A stretch of 64,000 nt of DNA from positions 95,389,721 through 95,453,720 of the forward strand of contig OZ024931.1 in the NCBI GenBank assembly GCA_964017235.1, in the 5' to 3' direction. Source of the DNA: Sabellastarte sp. h YS-2021 (Eukaryota; Annelida; Polychaeta; Sabellida; Sabellidae). Positions 54,247 to 61,960 of this stretch are shown here, piece by piece (the first letter of the stretch is position 1; each line of letters begins with the position of its first letter). A program made the position numbers and the translations under genes. The notes beneath the pieces were generated by a model. It was not told the DNA's origin, made no database searches, and saw nothing but the letters and a program-made list of their open reading frames with translations.

Positions 54247-56445
54247 AGAAATAGGACGCCCTGTTGATAGTAGATGCGAATAGAAACAGGATAGCATAGA
54301 AGAACACACATTATCATGTGTAATGTCCACCCCATGAACCTTTTGCCAAAATTGTACAGTAGTCTTACAAAACCCTGTTTCATTTGTAAAATATATCAAT
54401 GATGCTTAAATATTTATTAGTGTAGATGTAAATTATTTCAGCTTCATGCCTTTTTGCATTGGTTGGGTCGAAAATTCTGACGAAATCACTCTATCTCGCA
54501 CGATTAAGAAGATAGAAGCAAATTCCTGTTTTTCTATATTTGGCAAAAATTCGAAAAATCAAAATGGCCGCCATTTTTGGGGAGGGGAAAATTTTTTGAA
54601 AATTGCAAAGTGTACATTCCTTAGATACCCTGTGGGTCGAAAATTTCGACGAAATCGCTCTATCTCGCACGGTTAAGGAGATAGAAGCAATTTTGTGTTT
54701 TGCCATTTTTGGCAAAAATTCGAAAATTCAAAATGGCCGCCATTTTTGGGGAGGGGAAAATTTTTTGAAAATTGCAAAGAGTACATTCCTTAGATACCCT
54801 GTGGCCGAAAATTTCGACGAAATCGCTCTATCTCGCACGGTTAAGGAGATAGAAGCAATTTTGTGTTTTGTCATTTTTGGCTAAAATTCGAAAATTCAAA
54901 ATGGCCGCCATTTTTGGGAAAAGGAAAATATTTTGAAAATTGGCAAGAGTACATTTCTTAGATACCCTGTGGGTCGAAAATTTCGACGAAATCGCTCTAT
55001 CTCGCACGGTTAAGGAGATAGAAGCAATTTTGTGTTTTGCCATTTTTGGCAAAAATTCGAAAAATCAAAATGGCCGCCATTTTTGGGAAGGGGAAAATTT
55101 TTTGAAAATTGCAATGAGTACATTTCTTAGATACCCTGTGGGTCGAAAATTTCGACGAAATCGCTCTATCTCGCACGGTTAAGGAGATAGAACCAAATTT
55201 GTGTTTTGCCATTTTTGGCAAAAATTCGAAAATTCAAAATGGCCGCCATTTTTGGGGAGGGGAAAATTTTTTTGAAAATTGCACAGAGTACATTCCTTAG
55301 CTACCCTGTGGGTCGAAAATTTCAACGAAATCGCTCTATCTTGCACGGTTAAGGAGATAGAAACAAATTTGTGTTTTGCCATTTTTGGCAAAAATTCGAA
55401 AATTCAAAATGGCCGCCATTTTTGGGGAGGAGAAAATTTTTTGAAAATTGCAAAGACTACATTCCTTAGATACCCTGAGGGCAAAAATTTCGACGAAATC
55501 GCTCTATCTCGCACGGTTAAGGAGATAGAAGCAATTTTGTGTTTTGCCATTTTTGGCAAAAATTCTAAAATTCAAAATGGCCGCCATTTTTGGGGAGGGG
55601 AAAATTTTTTGAAAACTGCCAAGACTACAATGCTCAGATACCCTGTGGGCGAAAATTTTGACGAAATCGCTCTATCTCGTTAAGGAGATAGAAGCAAATT
55701 TTTGTTTTGCCATTTTTGGCAAAAATTTTAAAATTCAAAATGGCCGCCATTTTTTCGGGAGGGGAAAATTTTTTGAAAATTGCAAAGAGTACATTCCTTA
55801 GATACCCTGTGGGTCGAAAATTTCGACGAAATCGCTCTATCCCGCACGGTTAAGGAGATAGAAGCAAATTTGTGTTTTGCCATTTTTGGCAAAAATTCGA
55901 AAATTCAAAATGGCCGCCATTTTTGGGGAGGGGAAAATTTTTGGAAAATTGCAAAGAGTACATTCCTTAGATACCCTGTGGGTCGAAAATTTCGACGAAA
56001 TCGCTCTATCTCGCACGGTTTAGGAGATATGAGCACATTTGCCTTTTTCAGTATTCAAAATAGCTAATTACTCATTTATTTAATTAATTACTCACTCATC
56101 TATGAAGCAATTCCCCCCAAAAGCAATCCCATACAAGCTATTAACCCAATGAACCTCCATACCAAATTTCAGAAAGCTAGGCTTAATAGCATTCCTTAAA
56201 ATGTCTGGAAACCACAGAGCTACTCAAAAGTAGCAATGTAGCTATTACTCAGTTAGCTATAGAGCTATCATCACCAAAAGCAATCCCATACAAGCTATTA
56301 ACCCAATGAACCTGCATGCCAAATTTGGTAAAGATAGGATAAGAACTGTTGCCTAAAATGTCTGGAAACCAAGTGGGACGCCGGACGGCAGACGGCGGAA
56401 AAAGCAAAAATAATATGTCCACCCCCCAGTGGGGTGGACATAACT
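54247..56445. mobile_element. 2.2-kb insertion with AAAATGGCC core and terminal hairpin
   Basis: It splits the 133-bp array; AACTA is present on both sides (GAGTAACTA / CATAACTATC), a possible 5-bp duplication. The core is nine units of about 168 bp (54455-56045). A second part holds a 175-bp direct repeat (AAGCAATCCCATACAAGCTATTAACCC at about 56125 and 56278). The end carries GGACGCCGGACGGCAGACGGCGG and a hairpin at 56414-56442 (12-bp stem TATGTCCACCCC). No coding region. Confidence 0.65.
54455..56045. repeat. About 168-bp AAAATGGCCGCCATTTT array
   Basis: Nine highly similar units (GATACCCTGTGGGTCGAAAA, TTTCGACGAAATCGCTCTAT, CTCGCACGGTTAAGGAGATAG, AAAATGGCCGCCATTTTTGG). Frames such as those at 54603-54884 and 55279-55683 arise from the period and are not genes. 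Confidence 0.93.
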
Positions 56446-56614
56446 ATCTACGGGTCTGAAACTTCACCATGTGAAAGCTCTCCCAAAAGTAGATGAATGA
56501 GTTATTTGATAAAAATTGAGTATCCGCAATAGTTTTAGAGATAATTAGCATTTACTCATTTTGAGTAGGTGAATAATTAGCTACGGGTCTGAAACTTCAC
56601 CGAGTGAAAGCTCT
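56446..56614. repeat. 133-bp satellite array, resumed
   Basis: One full unit and a partial that continue the array from 54246. Confidence 0.85.
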
Positions 56615-57352
56615 TTGGGATAGCTGCTCTGCAGAGATACCCTGAAGATCATAAATTTCGTCAAAATCGCTCTATGTAGCACGGTTTTCGAGATATTAGC
56701 ATTTTTGTGTTTTGCAATTTTTGCGCAAAAATTCGAAAATTCAAAATGGCCGCCAATTTTGGAAAGATAAAATTTTTTTGAAAATTGGCATGGCTACTCT
56801 GCAAGATACCCTGTGGGTCAAAAATTTCGTCGAAATCGCTCTATCTAGCACGTTTTTCGAGATGTAAGCATTTTTATGTTTTGCAATTTTGCAAAAAATT
56901 CAAAAATTCAAAAAGGCCACCATTTTTTTGCGAGAAATTTTTTTTTTGAAAATTGGCATGGCTACTCTGCAGAGATACTCTACGGGTCAAAAATTTCGCG
57001 TCGAAATCGCTCTATCTAGCAGGGTTTTCGAGATATTAGCATTTTTATGCTTTGCAATTTTTGCGAAAAATTCGAAAATTCAAAATGCCGCCATTTTTTG
57101 CGACATAAAATTTTTTTGAAAATTGACATGGCTACTCTGCAGAGATACCCTGTAGCTCAAAAATTTCATCGAAATCCCTCTATCTAGCAGGGTTTTCAAG
57201 ATATAAGCATTTTTATGTTTTGCAATTTTTGCGAAAAATTCGAAAATGGCCACCATTTTGGGCGAGACAAAATTTTTTTGAAAATAGGCATGGCTACTCT
57301 GCAGAGATACCCTGTGGGTCAAAAATTTCGTCGAAATCACTCTATTAATGAT
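56615..57352. repeat. AAAATGGCC-type array, third subfamily
   Basis: Four to five units of about 170 bp with GGCATGGCTACTCTGCAGAGATACCC, CTCTATCTAGCA.GGTTTTCGAGATAT and TTTTGCGAAAAATTCGAAAA. Confidence 0.9.
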
Positions 57353-57713
57353 TAATTAATCGTTAATTACTCGGCCATTTCTTAACCAATCAATGCCAAA
57401 ATCTAATGATTTCCAGATTTTAATAGAATGAATGTATTTGCCAAGTTTCAGGTAAATTGATAAAATTCCTTTCAAGTTATCATCCGGACAAGCTTCCCCA
57501 TCGAAAAAAGACATTTTTGGTCATGTGACCTCTCTGATTGGTTGAAATGTTACTGCAGCATATTCAAAAAAATTCCCCAAGGCTACTGCCTAAACCTGCC
57601 AAATTTTAAAAGAATCCACCTAACGGTTACAGAGTTATAAGGAAAACAAAATGCGGAGCCGGCGGAGCCTGAAGGTCTCCCATACACAAACAAGCGTCCC
57701 TTGCGGGACGCTT
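57353..57713. repeat. Composite-repeat tail with intact terminal hairpin
   Basis: TTATCATCCGGACAAGC, GGTCATGTGACCTCTCTGATTGG and CCAAGGCTACTGCC lead to a 22-bp hairpin at 57692-57713 (stem AAGCGTCCC/GGGACGCTT, loop TTGC). It is the best preserved of four such tails (15.3, 46.6, 52.1, 57.7 kb). Confidence 0.85.
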
Positions 57714-58215
57714 AATGACCCAGGACTGATACTTAGACAAGGTAATCTACTTGTAGCCTAGAAAATAAATGAAGGATAAGAGACAAATCCCTGCTATAGT
57801 TAATGAGAAAATAAGTGATTTAGTGCATGATTTCATGAATTTTAATTTTTTAAATTATTTTAAAAATTCATAAAAAAATAATTAAGAAAGATCCAGGCCT
57901 GATACTCTCACAAGGGAATATATGCAAGATAACAGAGATATCACTGAAATAGTCAATGAGAAAATTGTGATAAAGTTTTGAAATTTTCATACTTAGAGTA
58001 GGCGTACTTCACTTGTAATGGCTCTGGGGAACAGACAAACAGACAGATCTGCCAACCTTGAACAATTTTTCATCCTCGATAGATAAGGTACCTTTCAAAA
58101 AAAAAAAAAAAAAAAAAAAAAACAGCATGTCTCTAGGCCTTGTATTTTTTGTGGAAAAGGTGTACACGCAGACACGTACATGTATGCAAACGCGGATGTC
58201 GCGGAGTGATGCATT
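57714..58215. repeat. Composite-repeat tail of the second type
   Basis: Homologous to 7250-7780: GATTTAGTGCATGATTTCATGAATTTTAAT, GATCCAGGCCTGATACTC, CATCCTCGATAGATAAGG, a run of about 28 A (58098-58125 region), and CTCTAGGCCTTGTA. It is juxtaposed directly with the hairpin tail at 57713. Confidence 0.82.
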
Positions 58216-58482
58216 AACTGGAGGTGTATAATCATTGTTTATTGAGGAATATGTGTAGAATGTTACTTGTACCACATTTTCACACTGTGGTACCCCATTT
58301 TGGATGCCCCATGGATACCCCACATTTCATAACTCTACTGCAAACACTGATAAGGTATGTGTGTCAATAAGAGAAATTCATCCAAAATTTTTTTTTATTT
58401 TTAAATAGCAGAAGAATGGTAAAGACACCGAAAGATCATTTAGTTAGGATTTTTCAATCTTTTGATCATCTTTCATTCTTAC
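58216..58482 (-). other. TET intron, donor side of exon a
   Basis: Non-repetitive AT-rich sequence with no feature other than donor GTAAGA (58477-58482 on the minus strand). Confidence 0.7.
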
Positions 58483-58573
58483 CTCTTCTCCATGATTTCT
58501 CTCACTTCGCTCACAGTTTTCCCTGCCCCCAAGTGAGTGTAATATGGGCCATCTCTGTGGTCATCATAACTGT
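58483..58573 (-). CDS. TET: TET methylcytosine dioxygenase, exon a
   Basis: A 91-bp exon with acceptor AG at 58574-58575 (CATTTTACTTGTAG) and donor GT at 58481-58482 (GTAAGA). The first two bases complete a codon from the previous exon. The reading is SYDDHRDGPYYTHLGAGKTV, then SEVREIMEK, ending with AG that completes Arg with exon b. GPYYTHLGAG is a hallmark of the start of the TET Cys-rich/catalytic region. The preceding exon, expected to end near a CxC motif, and the long N-terminal exons with any CXXC zinc finger lie upstream (right) and were not found up to 64000. The gene therefore very probably continues beyond both window edges. Confidence 0.96.
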
Positions 58574-59000
58574 CTACAAGTAAAATGGAAGCTTTAAAAA
58601 ATTATTAAACAATGTCAAATCTAGGTACCTGCATTTAAGTAGCAACTAAACCGGGACACACTGTTAACAGTAGCTGGAAACAAATGTTCACTGTGGTCGA
58701 GTTAATCTGCCACATATCTTTTTTTGTTTCTTTTGGTTCAATAGAACACAATCACAGTATGTTCTAGTGTTCTCAATATACTAATTTTCATGGGACCGGG
58801 TGGGTAGTGATTTTAATGTGCGGGTACCCGGGTGATAGTTATAAATTTTCCACATTTATGAACTTAAAACTCACACAAAACATGGGATCCAACCAATTGC
58901 TTTAATTGCTTCACTAGTTGGTGCATTCAAAATACCAGGACATGGAAGAAATGTAAATATAAAAAGAGACTTCTGTACATTCAAAACACGGTTGTTTATT
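58574..59000 (-). other. TET intron upstream of exon a
   Basis: No exon or known repeat was recognised in this stretch. Confidence 0.6.
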
Positions 59001-59330
59001 CCATAACAAGCAATCAGTGCCTATGAACGGGCTCTGTGTCAGCTGACTGTGTGCTTTGAGTTTCAGAGTAGAAGTGAAAAATAGCATCAGATACCCGTAC
59101 CCCACAGCCTGGGGAAATATTTATCAACACCATGAGATATAGAAGTAGTGTAACAGTACAAGATACTTTCAGAGCAGTGTCAGTTATATTAAGGTCCAAA
59201 TAAAGCTTAAGTAGAGAAAATAATATCTAAGGAAAAGAAACGTATGTAAAGATGAAGTATTAAAACAAGATAACTCAACAATAAAATGACAGCATTTATC
59301 AGTAAACCAAAAATGGCCGAATTATGGTTT
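59001..59330. repeat. Composite-repeat head plus dispersed repeat (empty site of the TA element)
   Basis: CAATCAGTGCCTATGAACGGGC and TGTGTCAGCTGACTGTG are the head, then the same sequence as 15380-15509 joined directly to 16684-16850 at the TA near 59187. The TA element is absent here. Confidence 0.85.
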
Positions 59331-59519
59331 GGATGTTTTAAATATTACCCATGCATACAGAAGTGGCAATACATTCAATGAATGCTTATGTGTGGTGTTG
59401 GAGAAAAGCCTGTGGCTCACTTGATGAAATTCCATCTGTTACAATGGGAACTTGCAAAAGGAAATTCTTAATGAATTCTAATATGACTTTAACAGTGCTT
59501 ACTCTGCATCAACATACAG
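59331..59519. other. Short unclassified segment
   Basis: A plus-strand frame from 59351 (AYVWCWRKACGSLDEIPSVT, GTCKRKFLMNSNMTLTVL) looks less random than the surrounding repeat, but it has no recognised family and runs into the satellite. Confidence 0.3.
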
Positions 59520-60052
59520 ACCCAAAGGTGCAACAAGATTTTAAAGGTCAATACAGCAAGGTCAAAAGTCAATCAGTGTCACACCATGACGTGGCACACC
59601 TAAAACCCTCAACCAATGTCCCTACCAAGTATAAACTTCCTACACCTTACAGTCTCTGAGATATAGCCTGGACCAGGTTTTATAGGTCAAGTTCACTACG
59701 GCAAGGTCAACGGTCAAATCAAGGTCACACTATGACATAGCACACCTACACCCCCTAACCAATGTCCCTACCAAGTATCAGATTCCTACACTTTACGGTT
59801 TCCAAGATATAGCCCGGACCAGGTTTTATAGGTCAAGTTCACTACGGCAAGGTCAAAGGTCAAATCAAGGTCACACCATGACGTTGCACACCTACAACTC
59901 CTAACCAATGTTCCTACCAAGTATCAACTTCCTACACCTTACGGTTTCTGAGATATAGCCCGGACAAGATTTTATAGGTCAAGGTCACTACAGCAAGGTC
60001 AAAGGTCACATCAAGGTCAGACCATGACGTTGCACACCTACACCCCCTAACC
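59520..60052. repeat. About 146-bp AGGTCA-rich array, left part
   Basis: Three to four units like those at 16966-18000, with perfect AGGTCAAAGGTCA at 59850-59862 and 59996-60008. Cut at 60052 by a LINE. Confidence 0.92.
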
Positions 60053-61555
60053 TTTTTTTTTTTTTTTTTTTTTTTTTATTCATAGCTATAATGATTTACA
60101 ATAGAGTATATAGTATAACAATGGAAAAAAATTAATATGTACGTATTAATTTCACATACAAAAAAAAATAGACATATTATTACTGTTTTCATACACGCAA
60201 CTTGCCACAAAAAAAAGACGATGCACACACACACAAAAAGGGGACGCTACACACACACGCACACTCTGATGCATTGTGACAAGTTTGTATACAGGAATGC
60301 ACTCACAATAATCCATACAAAGTGCAAAAATGTGTCTCTTATGTATTCAACTCGTTTTTCTTATTGTATATATTGTGTAGAACATGTAGCTTAGACTTTA
60401 AAATTATTAAAAATTCGGTAAAGTTAATTTCCTTTTTGCAATTTTTAACTTTGTTTATGTACCATTTACCTATAAGTATGAGGTAGTTGATACAGTAAAA
60501 TAGGGGGTCTTGGTATAAATTTAGCCCCAACATAATTTCACAAACAGTAAAATGTATATTAATATCAAAAATGTATTTTATTTTTTGGGACATTTTTTCC
60601 CAGAAAACTTTACTACTGCTACAGTAATATAAATAGTGTTCTAGTGTGTCTATTGACATGCAATAGTCACACTTTGGACTATCAGTTAGTTTCCACTTGT
60701 GCAAGTTTTCTTTGCAGTTTATAATTCTGTGAATTACTTTATACTGAAAACTTTGATAATATGGCTCACTAATAACTTTGAATGGTAGGGTGTAAGTGTC
60801 TTCCCATGAATGATTTTCCAGGAATGTAAATAGATTTGACCATGTATTTTGGGATGTTGGTTGTTTGACAGTTCTACTAATTAATTCTTGATATATCTGT
60901 TGCGGCTTTATTTCTGTTATTTCTTGCAATTTTGTTCTCACTCGTCCATATATTTTGTCTGGTAGTCTATTACTTTCACCAATCGTAGTTTGATCTTGAT
61001 GTGTAATTTTAGCCAAAAATGTTGAAGTGTTCACAATATTTCTTAATCTTAGATATTGTAAAAAGTTTAAATTCCAATCCAATTTGTATTTAAATTGGTA
61101 TTGTCTAGTGTTTTTCCTGTTGCCATATTTATAATATCAATTATCTTTGTGCCATAATTTTTAGTGGTATTACACAGACCAAACATCTTTGGTGTCAAAC
61201 TGCTTCCATCTGTTAGTATGAAAACAGAGTTAAAAATATATTGATTAAGAACTTCACATTTTGAGCTTGGTTCAACATTTTTAAAGTATATCCAGTTTTC
61301 TAGCACCTGTTTATGAAAGGCAGATTTACAATTCTTTGTTTGATTTAATGGTAGCTTATGGTTTAGGTTTGAAAATTTCAAGTTCAACAAATCTAACATT
61401 AAGGTTTTCCACTTATTTTGTCTCATATCTGAGAGTCTTTTTATCCAAGATATCTTAGCTGTTTTATGAACAGAAATTATGTCAGGCATTTTCAAGCCTC
61501 CATCACTTATGTTACCTATGATCGTGTCATTTTTAATTTTTGCTGTTTTGTTACC
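60053..61555 (-). mobile_element. L1-like LINE, 5'-truncated
   Basis: The poly(A) tail appears as T from 60053 to about 60077. The body runs on the minus strand to about 61555. A 16-bp target duplication CCTACACCCCCTAACC lies at 60037-60052 and 61565-61580, with about 9 extra bases of similar sequence at the 5' junction. It inserted into the AGGTCA array, which continues afterwards. Confidence 0.92.
60373..61550 (-). pseudogene. LINE ORF2 C-terminal fragment, one frameshift
   Basis: Two minus-strand frames (61067-61594, then 60339-61082) overlap and together give the region after the RT domain. Recognisable are ISDGGLKMPDIISVHKTAKI (typical post-RT block GGL.xPDI), WIKRL, PYYQSFQYKVIHRIINC, and a CDYC...EHYLYYCxxxxxFW zinc-knuckle-like motif near the C-terminus. 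The order matches the downstream LINE at 62-64 kb, but the sequence is a different subfamily. The RT catalytic core was never copied. Confidence 0.85.
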
Positions 61556-61850
61556 CCTACACCCCCTACACCCCCTAACCAATGTCCCTGCCAAGTATCA
61601 ACTTCCTACACCTTATGGTTGCCGAGATATAGCCCCGACAAGATTTTCAAACTCAAGGTCACTACGGCAAGGTCAAAGGTCAAATCAAGGTCAGACCATG
61701 ACGTTGCACACCTACACCCCCCAACCAATGTCCCTGCCAAGTATGAACTTCCTAGACCTTACGGTTTCTGAGATACAGCCCGGACAAACTATTTCCCGCC
61801 GCCGGCCCGCCCATCCGGACACCATGGGTGAAAACAATCCCCAGACAGCC
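61556..61850. repeat. AGGTCA-rich array, resumed, and its GC-rich end
   Basis: Two units with AGGTCAAAGGTCA at 61670-61682, followed by an end with CCCGCCGCCGGCCCGCCCATC, CCATGGGTGAAAAC and the inverted pair CAGCCCTTAAGGGCTG. Confidence 0.88.
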
Positions 61851-61920
61851 CTTAAGGGCTGTGGGGTAAAAAAAGGCACAAAAGTTGTGCCCTGCAAACG
61901 GTACACAGAAGCACCAAGTT

Positions 61921-61922
<2 letters not shown>
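61851..61922. repeat. Composite-repeat head fragment
   Basis: GGCACAAAAGTTGTGCCCTG (stem GGCACAA/TTGTGCC) with AGAAGCACCAAGTTAA, as in the heads at 45.4 and 50.0 kb. Interrupted by the LINE tail. Confidence 0.75.

Positions 61923-61960
<38 letters not shown>

Larger units (their letters stand above)
47207..58482 (-). other. TET intron between exons a and b
   Basis: 11276 bp, mostly repeats: a MITE-like element at 47.64-47.88 kb, 148-bp units at 48.15-49.5 kb, and composite repeats with AAAATGGCC-type arrays at 50-57.7 kb. The stretch 47207-47640 and 47880-48150 shows no recognisable feature. Confidence 0.8.

Noticed and set aside
54446..56067. Open frames on both strands rich in FGKNSKIQNGRHFWG-type text
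   Set aside because: Each is the translation of the about 168-bp unit in one phase.
59351..59659. Plus-strand 102-residue frame as an exon
   Set aside because: The first part looks mildly protein-like, but the second half is satellite translation, and no splice sites or family were recognised.
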